Positions 35,566 through 45,505 are shown, counted from the first letter of the stretch. The stretch: 64,000 nucleotides of DNA from Balneola vulgaris DSM 17893 (GCF_000375465.1 NZ_AQXH01000001.1:434130-498129), one strand, 5' to 3'. Numbers and translations are program-made. Notes: generated from the sequence alone by a model not told the origin.

Positions 35566-36858
35566 ATGAAAATGAAAGACATTAATAGTAAAGTAAATCC
35601 TCAATTCCAGGAACTGCACCAACGCAGTATCTACCAAAGTCTTGAAGACAAACATACTACCGTTGAAGAATTAGCTGGCGATGACCCTTTAAATGCCAAG
35701 ATGATTCTGAACATGGGTCCTCAGCACCCTGCAACACACGGTGTACTTCGTTTAGTGCTTCAGTTGAACGGTGAGACTATTGAAAAAACCAAACTTGATA
35801 TTGGTTACCTCCACCGTGGTGTTGAGAAAATTGCAGAGAATAAGACTTACCAAGAATTCATGCCATACACCGATCGCATGGATTACTTATCACCTTATAG
35901 TAACAACGTAGCGTTATGCTCGGCGGTTGAAAAAATTGCAAGTGTAGAAGTACCAGAGCGTGCTCATTACATCCGAATGATTGGTTGCGAGCTAGCTCGT
36001 ATATCCTCTCACCTACTTTGGTTAGGAACTATGGTTATGGATGCGGGTGCTATTTCATTCTTTATCTGGACCTTCAGAGAGCGTGAAAAGATTTACGATA
36101 TCATGGATCAGATTGCTGGCCATAGATTTACCGTATCTCATGCTCGTGTGGGTGGAGTTGCGAACGATTTAACAAGCAGCGCAACAGCCATCATTAAAGA
36201 GTTTATTGAGAAGTTCCCTAATGAGCTTAAAGACTGGCATAAACTGCTAGATCGTAACAGAATTTTTATTGATCGAAACGAAAACGTGGGTGTTCTTGAA
36301 ACAGAACGTGCACTTGGCTTAGGAGCTACGGGTCCTGTACTTCGTGCTTCGGGTTTCGCTGTTGATCAACGTATCATCTCGCCATATGCAAGATACGACC
36401 AAGTTGAGTTTGAAGTGCCTACACGTATGGAAGGCGACAACTTAGCGCGATACTTTGTGCGTATGGAAGAGATGCAAGAAAGTATTCGCATTATTCGCCA
36501 GTGTTTAGACAAACTACCAACAGGTCCTATTCGCTCGAATAACGCAAAACATGCCTACCCATCCAAAGATGAAGTTTATTACTCGATGGAAGGTATGATT
36601 CATGACTTTATGATGACTGATACGGGTATCTGCCCTCCTGCAGGTGCGGAATGTTATCATGCGGTTGAGTCACCAAAAGGTGAACTCGGATATTACATCC
36701 AAAGTGATGGCACAGGTCATCCATGGAGAATCAAAATTAACACTCCATCCTTCCGTAACCTTCAAGTACTAGAAAATATACTTGATGGCGAAATGGTTGC
36801 CGATACTGTAGTAGTAATTGGTGGAGTTGATCCGGTAATGGGAGAAGCAGACAAATAA
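35566..36858 (+). CDS. nuoD: NADH-quinone oxidoreductase subunit D
   Basis: NuoD forms the quinone-binding site with NuoB. Hallmarks are MILNMGPQHPATHGVLRL (conserved His residues of the quinone pocket), DIGYLHRGVEKIAE, TDRMDYLSPYSNN and the C-terminal PSFRNLQVL..VVVIGGVDPVMGEADK ending. The 430 aa include an N-terminal extension of about 45 residues. ATG 35566 or 35572 could start it. It overlaps nuoE by one base. Confidence 0.96.
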   Translation: MKMKDINSKVNPQFQELHQRSIYQSLEDKHTTVEELAGDDPLNAKMILNMGPQHPATHGVLRLVLQLNGETIEKTKLDIGYLHRGVEKIAENKTYQEFMPYTDRMDYLSPYSNNVALCSAVEKIASVEVPERAHYIRMIGCELARISSHLLWLGTMVMDAGAISFFIWTFREREKIYDIMDQIAGHRFTVSHARVGGVANDLTSSATAIIKEFIEKFPNELKDWHKLLDRNRIFIDRNENVGVLETERALGLGATGPVLRASGFAVDQRIISPYARYDQVEFEVPTRMEGDNLARYFVRMEEMQESIRIIRQCLDKLPTGPIRSNNAKHAYPSKDEVYYSMEGMIHDFMMTDTGICPPAGAECYHAVESPKGELGYYIQSDGTGHPWRIKINTPSFRNLQVLENILDGEMVADTVVVIGGVDPVMGEADK

Positions 36859-37397
36859 TGGCAAATACGTACGAATTTACTCCTGAAGACTTACAAGAAA
36901 TTGAGGAAATAAAAGCAAAATTTCCTGAGGTAATGCCTGCTACCCTACCAACGCTATGGGTAGCACAACGTCGTTTCGGACATGTTGAGCCTGAAGTTCA
37001 GCATTTAGTAGCCGAAACTTTAGGATTACCGGTTTCACACGTACACGGTGTAGCAACTTTCTACACACAGTACTACAAAAAGAAAATGGGTACTTATGTA
37101 TTAGACGTATGTACCACTACGAGTTGTCAGCTTTGTGGCGGATATGAAATGCTTCGCCACTTAGAGAACAAACTTGGGATTAAAGCAGGTGAGACTACCG
37201 ACGACGGTATGTTCAGTATTCAATCTGTTGAGTGTTTAGGCGCATGTGGATATGCACCGATGATGCAGATTACGAACGACGTTTACGTAAACAATCTCAC
37301 TGAAGAGAAATTAGATGAGGTAATTGAAAGCTTAAAAGCTGGAAAGATGCCAGAATTTGAATCTGTGGGCATGCCACAACACAAAGAAAGGAGCTAA
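36858..37397 (+). CDS. nuoE: NADH-quinone oxidoreductase subunit E
   Basis: NuoE carries the 2Fe-2S cluster N1a of the NADH dehydrogenase module. The four ligands are in CTTTSCQLCGG (first and second, spaced C-x4-5-C) and ECLGACGYAPM. The helical N-terminal domain includes PTLWVAQRRFGHVEPEV and GVATFYTQYYK. The 179 aa is normal. Its stop is one base before the nuoF start, with an AAAGGAG ribosome site inside its last codons. Confidence 0.95.
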   Translation: MANTYEFTPEDLQEIEEIKAKFPEVMPATLPTLWVAQRRFGHVEPEVQHLVAETLGLPVSHVHGVATFYTQYYKKKMGTYVLDVCTTTSCQLCGGYEMLRHLENKLGIKAGETTDDGMFSIQSVECLGACGYAPMMQITNDVYVNNLTEEKLDEVIESLKAGKMPEFESVGMPQHKERS

Positions 37398-37398
37398 G

Positions 37399-38685
37399 AT
37401 GTCGTTTGATTGGAAATCCTATACTCCTGTTATAATACCTGATATCCCAAATCTCCATGAGATTGATGTATATATCAAAAATGGTGGTTATGACGAACTA
37501 AAGAAAGTTGTAACAGGGTCTGATTGGACTCCGGAAAGCGTTGTAAACGAAGTGAAAGCGGCGAACATTCGTGGCCGAGGTGGTGCTGGTTTCAACGCGG
37601 GTTTAAAATGGTCGTTCATGCCAAAGCCAGATGGCGGTCCTCGTTATCTTGCATGTAATGGTGATGAATCGGAACCAGGTACCTTCAAGGATCGCAAAAT
37701 CTTTGAGTACAACCCTCACCTCTTTATTGAAGGTGCTTTGATAGCTGCTTACGCTATGCAAGTATCCACCATCTATGTTTATATCCGTGGCGAATACCGC
37801 TCTTGGATTCTAATGATGGAAAAAGCCCTTAAAGACGCTTACGACAAAGGCTTTATTGGTAAAAATTTATTCGGAACTGATTTTAGTGTCGACTTCCACG
37901 TTACCGGTGGTGCTGGTGCATACATCTGTGGTGAGGAAACTTCGATGTTAGAATCTCTTGAAGGTAAGCGTGGTTATCCACGTGTGAAGCCTCCCTTCCC
38001 TGCTCAAAAAGGATTATGGGGACGCCCAACAACCATCAACAACATTGAGACGCTAGCGAATGTGCCTCTTGTAATTAAGAATGGTGCCGATTGGTTCAAG
38101 AATATTGGAGCTGAAACACACCCTGGTCCCGTACTATATGGTATCTCAGGGCATGTAAATCGCCCGGGCGTATATGAACTACCAACAGGTATGCCCATCC
38201 ACACTTTGATTAATGAAGTAGCTGGTGGAATGAGAAATGGCAAGAAACTAAAAGGACTTATTCCAGGCGGTTCTTCTACCCCTATTCTACGTGGCGACGC
38301 TCTCGATGGCGTGTGCATGGATGCCGATTCCCTACGTGAAGCAGGCTCTATGATGGGTACTGCAGGTATGATTGTAATGGACGAAGACACCGATATGGTT
38401 GAAATGCTTTGGAGAATCTCCCATTTCTACCACCATGAGTCGTGTGGCCAATGTACGCCATGCCGTGAAGGAACCGGTTGGTTAGAAAAGATTTTACTTA
38501 AAATCAGAGATGGTGAAGGAGAAATCAGAGATTTAGATCTGCTTCTCGATTTAACCACGCAAATGGAAGGACGTACGATTTGTGCACTCGCTGATGCAGC
38601 TGCATGGCCTGTACGCCATACCATCAATCGCTTTAGAGATGAATTTGAAGCAAAGTGCAAGAAAAGCACTTTCGCTATAGCTTAA
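37399..38685 (+). CDS. nuoF: NADH-quinone oxidoreductase subunit F
   Basis: NuoF binds NADH and FMN and the 4Fe-4S cluster N3. The start is taken at ATG 37399, preceded by AAAGGAG, rather than an upstream ATG inside nuoE. Motifs: GRGGAGFNAGLKWSFMP (FMN/NADH), CNGDESEPGTFKDR, GAGAYICGEETSMLESLEG, and SCGQCTPCREGTGW with a later Cys in GRTICALADAAAWP for N3. 428 aa, full length. Confidence 0.96.
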   Translation: MSFDWKSYTPVIIPDIPNLHEIDVYIKNGGYDELKKVVTGSDWTPESVVNEVKAANIRGRGGAGFNAGLKWSFMPKPDGGPRYLACNGDESEPGTFKDRKIFEYNPHLFIEGALIAAYAMQVSTIYVYIRGEYRSWILMMEKALKDAYDKGFIGKNLFGTDFSVDFHVTGGAGAYICGEETSMLESLEGKRGYPRVKPPFPAQKGLWGRPTTINNIETLANVPLVIKNGADWFKNIGAETHPGPVLYGISGHVNRPGVYELPTGMPIHTLINEVAGGMRNGKKLKGLIPGGSSTPILRGDALDGVCMDADSLREAGSMMGTAGMIVMDEDTDMVEMLWRISHFYHHESCGQCTPCREGTGWLEKILLKIRDGEGEIRDLDLLLDLTTQMEGRTICALADAAAWPVRHTINRFRDEFEAKCKKSTFAIA

Positions 38686-38698
38686 AAAATACGCATTC

Positions 38699-40435
38699 AT
38701 GTCAGAAATATTTATAGACGGGAAACGATACGAATTTGAGGGCAAGCCTAAATTGCTCCAATTCATTTTGGATAATGGTAAAGAAGTACCCTTCTTCTGC
38801 TACCACCCTTCCATGAGCGCTCCGGCCAACTGCCGCCAGTGTTATGTGAAAGTGGGCCTACCAGTTAAGAACCAAAAAACTGGTGAGTATGAATTGGACG
38901 AAAACGGCGAACGAGTAATTCGTTGGTTCCCTAAGATGCAAACTTCTTGTAGTATGGAAATGACCGATGGTATGGTTGTTCACACACAAGAAACCAGTGA
39001 AGAAGTGGCTCGAGCTCAAAAAGATACGATGGAGCTCATTCTGATTAATCACCCACTCGATTGCCCTATTTGTGATCAAGCTGGTGAGTGTCCACTTCAA
39101 ATTCAAACGTACAAATACGGACCTGAAGGCAGTAGATTTGAAGTTAAGAAAGTACACAAGCCTAAACGTGTTGAATTAGGCCCACGTGTTACTCTCGATG
39201 CCGAGCGTTGTATCAACTGTACGCGTTGTGTGCGTTTCACCGAAGAAATTTCTGAGACTTTCCAACTAACGATTGCTTCTCGTGGTGACAAAAACTACCC
39301 AATTACAGCTCCGGGCACTCAGTTCGACGACCCTTACTCTGTAAACACGGTTGATATTTGTCCTGTTGGAGCACTTACTTCTACCGATTTCCGCTTTAAA
39401 GCGCGTGTATGGGAAATGAACCAGACGCCAAGCATCGATATTACTGGTGGAAAAGGCACGAACATCGATCTATGGACTCGTGATAACTTAATCATGAGAA
39501 TTACACCTCGTTTTAACGAAGCTGTAAACAACCACTGGATGCCTGATGCCGCTCGTGAAGCATACCGCAAGTTTAACGAGAAGCGCGTTTCAAGACCGTC
39601 TATCAAAGTAGATGGCGACAACCAAATTAAGACTTCATGGAATAACGCTGTTGAGACTTTTGCCGAGACTTTAGAAGGTGCAAAACCAGCAGATGTTCTT
39701 ATTCTAGGTAGTGCACATGCATCGCTTGAAGAGAACTACACGCTTATGAAATTCTTCAATACTTGGGGAGCTTCAAACTTTAAGTTTGTTCCTCATATCG
39801 TTGAAGGTTTTGGCGACGACTTCCTTCTTACTGACGACCAAGCTCCAAACACTCAAGGGGTTAAGGCATTGGGTTATGAAGCACTTGCTGAAGGTGATTT
39901 AAAGACTGCTATTTCAGCCGCTAAAGTAGTAGTGCTACTCAACGACGAGCTTGTTGACCGTGGCGCATTATCTGCGAGCGACCTAAGCAATGCTTATGTA
40001 ATCAACTTAGCGACTAATGAAACGGAAACTTCAGCTGTAGCTGATCTTGTGATCCCGATCACATGCATCGCTGAGCATGCAGCAAGTTACGTGAATGTTG
40101 ACGGACGAGTGCAACGCTCATTCCCAGCTAAAGAAACTAAGTACACCCATCGTAAGCTAAATCTTGAGATGTCGGAAGGCCGACTAGATCGATTTGGCAC
40201 TAATTACGACAACTGGGTGAATGAAGACAACAAAGTAGATTGTATTCCAGCATGGGAGCTTGTTAGCAAGTTAGCCAACAGAATGGGAATGGATCTTGAG
40301 TTTGAATCCTCTCGCGAAATCATGGATGAAATCGCGGCTAAAGTATCTGACTTTGCCGGCATCAACTATGAACGCATGGACGAAGAGAATGGCGTAAGCA
40401 TAACCGGAACTACTAAAGAAGAGGTATCTGCATAA
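38699..40435 (+). CDS. nuoG: NADH-quinone oxidoreductase subunit G (short form)
   Basis: NuoG carries several Fe-S clusters of the peripheral arm. N1b ligands: CYHPS, ANCRQCYVKV and QTSCSM (near 34-82). N5: HPLDCPICDQAGECPLQ. N4: ERCINCTRCVRF plus DICPVGAL. The molybdopterin-fold part follows but is short: 578 aa against roughly 800-900 in E. coli-type NuoG, and no N7-type CxxC cluster motif was seen beyond residue 250. It overlaps nuoH by one base. Confidence 0.94.
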   Translation: MSEIFIDGKRYEFEGKPKLLQFILDNGKEVPFFCYHPSMSAPANCRQCYVKVGLPVKNQKTGEYELDENGERVIRWFPKMQTSCSMEMTDGMVVHTQETSEEVARAQKDTMELILINHPLDCPICDQAGECPLQIQTYKYGPEGSRFEVKKVHKPKRVELGPRVTLDAERCINCTRCVRFTEEISETFQLTIASRGDKNYPITAPGTQFDDPYSVNTVDICPVGALTSTDFRFKARVWEMNQTPSIDITGGKGTNIDLWTRDNLIMRITPRFNEAVNNHWMPDAAREAYRKFNEKRVSRPSIKVDGDNQIKTSWNNAVETFAETLEGAKPADVLILGSAHASLEENYTLMKFFNTWGASNFKFVPHIVEGFGDDFLLTDDQAPNTQGVKALGYEALAEGDLKTAISAAKVVVLLNDELVDRGALSASDLSNAYVINLATNETETSAVADLVIPITCIAEHAASYVNVDGRVQRSFPAKETKYTHRKLNLEMSEGRLDRFGTNYDNWVNEDNKVDCIPAWELVSKLANRMGMDLEFESSREIMDEIAAKVSDFAGINYERMDEENGVSITGTTKEEVSA

Positions 40436-41466
40436 TGAATCCTGGAGTATTAGAAATAGGCGCTCTTGCTATACCAACATGGACTTTAGTACTTGCTGTG
40501 GGGATGATCAGTTACCTTAACTCAGCGGCTATCTTAGTATATGCTGAACGTCGAGTTGCGGCTTTCATTCAAAACCGAGTAGGTCCAAACCGTGTAGGTC
40601 CATTTGGCCTTATGCAACCTCTTGCCGATGTATTAAAGCTTCTACTTAAAGAAGATGTAACCCCAACGCATGGATACAAAGTATTACATGCTGTAGCTCC
40701 GATGATTCCAGTGGTAACAGCATTACTATCCGTAGCTGTAATTCCATTTGGTGAAGGCCTGTATGTAACCGATATCAACGCTGGGGTGCTATATATCTTA
40801 GCGGTGGCTTCATTAGGTGTGTATGGTGTAACGCTAGCAGGTTGGGCGTCGAACAGTAAGTATTCTCTTTTAGGGGGACTTAGAGCAGCGGCTCAGATGA
40901 TTAGTTACGAATTACCAATGGGTATGGCTGTAGCATCTGTAATCTTGATGACGGGCTCACTCAGCATGGTGGACATCGCTGAATCACAAAGCATGATTTG
41001 GAATGTATTTGTGAACCCATTAGGTGCCATCATCTTCATTATTTGTGCATTCGCTGAATCTAACCGTACTCCTTTCGATTTAGTGGAAGCTGAGCAGGAA
41101 CTTGTAGGTGGTTTCCACACCGAATATAGCTCTATGAAGTTCGGTATGTTCTTCCTTGCGGAATACATGCACGTATTCATCGGAAGTATCCTAATTACCA
41201 CCTTCTTCTTCGGTAGCTACCACTTACCATTCGCGGATCTTTATATCCCTGAAGACATGAACATGTGGCTGAAAGGACTCCTTGATGTATCAGTCTTTAC
41301 TGTAAAAGTAGTATTCTGGTGCTTCGTGTTTATCTGGGTTCGTTGGACTATCCCAAGATTCAAGTACAACCAAGTGATGAAGCTAGGTTGGGCACGACTA
41401 CTGCCACTTAGTATCATCAACTTTATGGTGATTGCCATCTTTATGTATGCTTACCATAACATGTAA
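40435..41466 (+). CDS. nuoH: NADH-quinone oxidoreductase subunit H
   Basis: NuoH is the membrane subunit at the base of the peripheral arm and lines part of the quinone chamber. The 343-aa protein has about eight helices and the motifs AERRVAAFIQNRVGPNRVGP, GWASNSKYSLLGGLRAAAQ, ISYELPMG and ESNRTPFDLVEAEQELVGG (partial). It is the last nuo gene here and is followed by a terminator, so nuoI-N must be elsewhere. Confidence 0.96.
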   Translation: MNPGVLEIGALAIPTWTLVLAVGMISYLNSAAILVYAERRVAAFIQNRVGPNRVGPFGLMQPLADVLKLLLKEDVTPTHGYKVLHAVAPMIPVVTALLSVAVIPFGEGLYVTDINAGVLYILAVASLGVYGVTLAGWASNSKYSLLGGLRAAAQMISYELPMGMAVASVILMTGSLSMVDIAESQSMIWNVFVNPLGAIIFIICAFAESNRTPFDLVEAEQELVGGFHTEYSSMKFGMFFLAEYMHVFIGSILITTFFFGSYHLPFADLYIPEDMNMWLKGLLDVSVFTVKVVFWCFVFIWVRWTIPRFKYNQVMKLGWARLLPLSIINFMVIAIFMYAYHNM

Positions 41467-41486
41467 TAAGCATTCAAGAACTTTAA

Positions 41487-41516
41487 AGCCTCTATGTTGT
41501 CATAGGGGCTTTTTTT
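41487..41516 (+). terminator. Terminator of the nuoA-H operon
   Basis: AGCCTCTATG (41487-41496) and CATAGGGGCT (41501-41510) form a 10-bp stem with one G-U pair and a TTGT loop, followed by seven T. It lies 21 bases past the nuoH stop and closes the operon. Confidence 0.92.
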
Positions 41517-41642
41517 ATGGCACCTCTACCCTTCTGTATCGCATGAATTGCCTAACCCGAAGATGTGATAGAGCAAGCCAAAATTCGAAGCTACATTAAC
41601 GCAAGATCTTAACACAGATCATCAACATAAACGGAGAACGTC

Positions 41643-42161
41643 ATGAAATCACTACATAAACATCTACTATTTGCCAGTTTACTTTTACTACAAGCATGTA
41701 CCATTACCAACGAAGGTCCACAAGGCCCACGCGGTAACGACGGTGCCGATGGCGTTCAAATCTACTCAAGCACCAGCGATATCTTTGCGAACGACTTCGA
41801 CATTGTAGACGAGTTCGTATCCATCAATGAATTTGAGTGGGATATCCTTGATGAAGAAACGGTGGATTACGGCTTAGTGATGGGTTACATCCAATTTGAT
41901 GGCACTACGTCGTGGCATGCACTTCCATTTAGCACTCCATTCGAAAACGATATCGTGAACCTACGTTATGTATTCGATATCAACAGTTTTGATTTAGTGC
42001 TGGAAGGCGAAGTGGCGAATAACAACGAAGCCAATGAAGACCTATTTGATGGAGATCTATTACGCGTGGTAGCCATCCCTCCTTCGCTGATCATCAAAGC
42101 CAAAGGTTTCGATCATCGTAACTACGATGCCGTTAAAGAAGCTTACGGTTTAAAAGACTAA
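41643..42161 (+). CDS. Lipoprotein with short collagen-like segment, function unknown
   Basis: The N-terminus is a lipoprotein signal, LLFASLLLLQAC with Cys19. It is followed by GPQGPRGNDGADG (25-37), four Gly-x-y triplets as in collagen-like bacterial surface proteins. The remaining ~130 residues are acidic and have no recognised motif. A GGAG site lies about 8 bases before ATG. The gene stands alone between two terminators. Such 'GxxGxxGxxG' lipoproteins are common in Bacteroidota, with unknown roles. Confidence 0.75.
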   Translation: MKSLHKHLLFASLLLLQACTITNEGPQGPRGNDGADGVQIYSSTSDIFANDFDIVDEFVSINEFEWDILDEETVDYGLVMGYIQFDGTTSWHALPFSTPFENDIVNLRYVFDINSFDLVLEGEVANNNEANEDLFDGDLLRVVAIPPSLIIKAKGFDHRNYDAVKEAYGLKD

Positions 42162-42199
42162 GCCCTTCTGAGCTTTTATTATTATTTGTTCTATCCGAA

Positions 42200-42226
42200 A
42201 GCCCATGTACTCACATGGGCTTTTTT
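42200..42226 (+). terminator. Terminator after the collagen-like lipoprotein gene
   Basis: AGCCCATG (42200-42207) pairs with CATGGGC(T) (42214-42221) around the loop TACTCA, followed by a run of six to seven T. A clean factor-independent terminator 40 bases past the stop codon. Confidence 0.9.
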
Positions 42227-42294
42227 AATGCAAGGAATACTCACCTCTCCCTAAACTATATTTTACAATACCCTTTCGCTTAAGTCCCTATTTC

Positions 42295-42358
42295 AGCTTT
42301 GAAGTTAATAGAGGATTCATTTTATTGTTGAAAATATTAGGGATAACAGGAACTGTAA
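42295..42358 (+). repeat. Pre-gene element, copy A (before the PHP-ATPase gene)
   Basis: AGCTTTGAAGTTAA, then an A-rich gap, TTCATTTTA and later AGGGATAACAGGAAC. The same order of blocks occurs at 46121-46185 before the amidohydrolase gene, and a weaker version at 47672-47706 before the small membrane protein gene. It lies about 75-140 bases upstream of the ATPase start. It could be a shared promoter region or the edge of an inserted unit. Confidence 0.5.
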
Positions 42359-42433
42359 TTAAATAGTTAACTCAAAATGTTATAGCATTGCTGTACCCAA
42401 TTTGAAAAAGATAGATGCAATTAAATATTGATA

Positions 42434-45028
42434 ATGGATAAAATGGAAAAAGGTTCTGAATGGCGAAAGTGGGATTTACACTTTCACACACCATCTTCTT
42501 ATGACTATGGAGATAAGTCTGTAAACAATCAAGAAATTATAGATGAGTTAGCAAATAATTCAATTTCAGTAGTTGCAATTACAGATCATCATATTATTGA
42601 TATAGAAAGAATCGTTGATTTACAGAAACTTGGTGCTAAAAAAGGAATAACTGTTTTGCCGGGAATCGAATTTCTATCAGATGCTAAAGGGAAAGTACCT
42701 ATTCATTTTATCGGAATATTCTCAGAGACTTGTAACCTCGAATATGTTTGGGGACAAATTGAAAATAAAACTAGCATTTCGAGAATTAAAGGAGAAGGAA
42801 AGAAACATAATGAAGTCTATTGTCACCTAGATAATACTATCGATTTAATACATGAATTAGGCGGGTTAGTAACAATTCATGCAGGAGAAAAATCCAATAG
42901 TATTGAAAATATTACGCATTCTTTACCACATGGAGAAGCACAAAAAACAGAAATAGCTGAAAAGATTGATTTCTATGAACTTGGTAAGGTCGATGACAAA
43001 AAGGGATATATTGATGTAGTGTTTCCAGCGATTAAAAAGCATATACCGATGATAATATGCTCTGATAATCACAATATCAGAAAATATGTTCTGAAAGAAG
43101 GCTGTTGGATAAAGGCAGATACAACTTTTGAAGGGTTGAAGCAGGTTGTTTTCGAGCCTAAACAAAGAGTTAGAATACAATCATTGAAGCCACATCAAAA
43201 AGCAGGTTATCAGGCCATTGAATCTGTCAAAATTTCCCATAGCAGTTTTCATCCTCAAACCATACACCTTAATCAGAATTTGAATTCAATAATTGGCGGA
43301 AGGTCTACAGGTAAATCAATATTGTTGGGATCAATTGCTAAAAGACTGAATTGTGATAAAGATGTCAAAACTGATAATATGGATTATTCCAATTTTGTCA
43401 GTGAAGTAGCAGATAATATAACGGTCATATGGAAGGATGGAACAGAAAATGATGACCGAGATATTGAGTACTTCCCCCAAAGCTACATGTATACATTAGC
43501 AAAAAACAAGAACAAGGAGCTCGATAGACTAATTGAAGGAATTATTAAACAAGACCATGAAAAGAATCAACTGATTTCAAATTATGAAATATTTAGTAGC
43601 GAGAATAATACAGATATCACAAATAAGGTCAATAAAATATTTCAACTGCTTGAAGATTTAAACAAAAGGAAAATCCTAATTAAGGAGAAAGGTGATAAAA
43701 AAGGAATCGAATCTGAAATTGAAAAACTAAATAAAGAATTACAAGAATTAAAAAGTAAATCTAAAATTTCAGATGAAGACTTGGAAAAGTATTCCAAACT
43801 CAAAGGGGAAAGAGATGAAATTTCAAAATCGAACGAGTTCTTTAACGATGAGATTTCGCGAATAGAAAATCTGAAAGAAAAGTTTTTCATAGCCAAGGAG
43901 ATAGATTATGACTTAGTCTCTTTATCAGAAGATAATCGACAAATTATCAAATCAAAGTTTGATGATTTAAAGGCAAAGTTTCAGAAAGAATGGAATGCGG
44001 AGATTGATAAAATTCAAGCTGAAAACAGGTCTTCGAAAGACAAAAACCTAGAAAGAATAAAACAAATTGAGGCTGACCAGCTATTCATTAAAGGATTAGA
44101 AGCTTTTCAAAACAACCAACAGTACAGGGAAGTTGAAACTAAGTTAAAAATTCAAAAAGATAAGCTTGCTGATATTCTAGTAATTAAGAAAGAAATTGAC
44201 AAGCTAAAAGAACAAATTGAGACGTTCAAAAGATTTATACAAGAGTCGCATCGTCAATACTTAACAAAAATTGAATCAATAAAGGAAGATTTGAGCATCT
44301 CAAGAGATAAACTAGGAATAAACGCATTTGCTAGATTAAATGTAGAAAGTTATAAAAGTCTGCTCTACAGGAGCATTAATCAACAAAGCAATCAAGGTCA
44401 AAACATTGTATCAGTAGATTTAAAGAATGTAGAAGAATACTTTAAGTCTGTAAACCAACTGTTTGAAAAGCTACTTGATAAAGCAATAACCTTAAAGCAA
44501 CAATATTCGCATAGTACTCTATGTAATGAACTAATGGCGACTAATCATTTCGAGATTTCGTACAGTATCGTTTACGATGATATTTTCAATCAGATGTCTG
44601 AAGGTAAAAAGGCATTCGTTGTTTTACTCCTACTACTTGATTTTAGCACTAAAGATTGCCCAATATTGATTGACCAACCAGAAGACGACTTGGACAATCG
44701 TGCCATTTTCAAGGATTTAGTTGCCTACCTAATAAAAAAGAAAAAGCAAAGGCAAATAATTTTGGTTACACACAACCCTAATATAGTCGTTGGTGCAGAC
44801 TCAGAATTAATCATAGTGGCAAATCAAAATGGAACAGATTCACCAAATAAAAATGGTGTCAAATTCCAATATGTTTCAGGAAGTCTTGAGAATACGAGAG
44901 AATTGGATAACGCAATTAAGATAACTTTAGATTCACAAGGTATAAAACAACACGTTTGCGAAATCCTTGAAGGCGGCAATGAAGCGTTCAAGCAGCGAGA
45001 ACGAAAATATGCGATCCTTATGAATTAG
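42434..45028 (+). CDS. PHP-domain / SMC-like ATPase (TrlF-like), possible defence protein
   Basis: An 864-aa protein (start ATG 42434; an in-frame TTG lies at 42428). N-terminal PHP phosphoesterase motifs: DLHFHTPSS (14-22), ITDHH (49-53), PGIEF, TIHAG (~147-151) and CSDNHN (~209-214), with the metal-binding His/Asp residues kept. An ABC/SMC-like ATPase follows: Walker A GGRSTGKS (~288-295), a long Lys/Glu-rich coiled coil (~400-640), a QMSEGKKAFVVLLLLL signature, and Walker B ILIDQPEDDLDN (~742) with VTHNPN. This matches the family called TrlF-like AAA ATPase in annotation pipelines as I recall it; relatives occur in anti-phage or mobile loci. The gene is clearly more A+T rich than its neighbours and has no operon partner, suggesting transfer. 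Confidence 0.82.
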   Translation: MDKMEKGSEWRKWDLHFHTPSSYDYGDKSVNNQEIIDELANNSISVVAITDHHIIDIERIVDLQKLGAKKGITVLPGIEFLSDAKGKVPIHFIGIFSETCNLEYVWGQIENKTSISRIKGEGKKHNEVYCHLDNTIDLIHELGGLVTIHAGEKSNSIENITHSLPHGEAQKTEIAEKIDFYELGKVDDKKGYIDVVFPAIKKHIPMIICSDNHNIRKYVLKEGCWIKADTTFEGLKQVVFEPKQRVRIQSLKPHQKAGYQAIESVKISHSSFHPQTIHLNQNLNSIIGGRSTGKSILLGSIAKRLNCDKDVKTDNMDYSNFVSEVADNITVIWKDGTENDDRDIEYFPQSYMYTLAKNKNKELDRLIEGIIKQDHEKNQLISNYEIFSSENNTDITNKVNKIFQLLEDLNKRKILIKEKGDKKGIESEIEKLNKELQELKSKSKISDEDLEKYSKLKGERDEISKSNEFFNDEISRIENLKEKFFIAKEIDYDLVSLSEDNRQIIKSKFDDLKAKFQKEWNAEIDKIQAENRSSKDKNLERIKQIEADQLFIKGLEAFQNNQQYREVETKLKIQKDKLADILVIKKEIDKLKEQIETFKRFIQESHRQYLTKIESIKEDLSISRDKLGINAFARLNVESYKSLLYRSINQQSNQGQNIVSVDLKNVEEYFKSVNQLFEKLLDKAITLKQQYSHSTLCNELMATNHFEISYSIVYDDIFNQMSEGKKAFVVLLLLLDFSTKDCPILIDQPEDDLDNRAIFKDLVAYLIKKKKQRQIILVTHNPNIVVGADSELIIVANQNGTDSPNKNGVKFQYVSGSLENTRELDNAIKITLDSQGIKQHVCEILEGGNEAFKQRERKYAILMN

Positions 45029-45220
45029 AAAGTGATTGATTCAAGTACATTGCAATCCTCGTTCCTGCGGTTGCAAAGAGCTTTCACGACAGGCATGAAT
45101 GAAAATGAAAAAAGCACGAAACCCACAGATCTTTTAAGTTTGTAACTTGAAAGATCCATCAAAGGAAGTCTCCTGACTTCCATCACCTTCTCATCTTTAT
45201 GAAACTACATTCCTCTCCTC

Positions 45221-45262
45221 CCCAACACCCTCTTAGGAATGCCTACTAGAAGCTCTAGCTTC
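45221..45262 (+). repeat. Interspersed repeat family 1 (degenerate copy)
   Basis: Contains CCCAAC..TAGGAATGC and CTAGAAGCTCTAGCTTC-like sequence in the same order as the better copies at 47377, 48394 and 48830, with many substitutions. The AGAAGCTC..AGCTTC half is itself a small inverted repeat. Confidence 0.6.
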
Positions 45263-45505
45263 ACAACCACTACGTTTATTTCATGTAAAAGGAAGAATAA
45301 ACTAAGATTCCCTGTCTGACGAACCATCGGCATCTATACATATCAACGCCTTTACTTAGTATCCGATGGGAGGAGTTTGGAATCTTATTGACCTTTTGTG
45401 CACTTTTGGGTCAAGCCAAAAGTGTAGCCCTATACTTAGCTTTGAGCAGTACATTAATTGAGATCCTTCGTATAGCAACTCATCTGCGTCACTTACACAT
45501 ACCTC

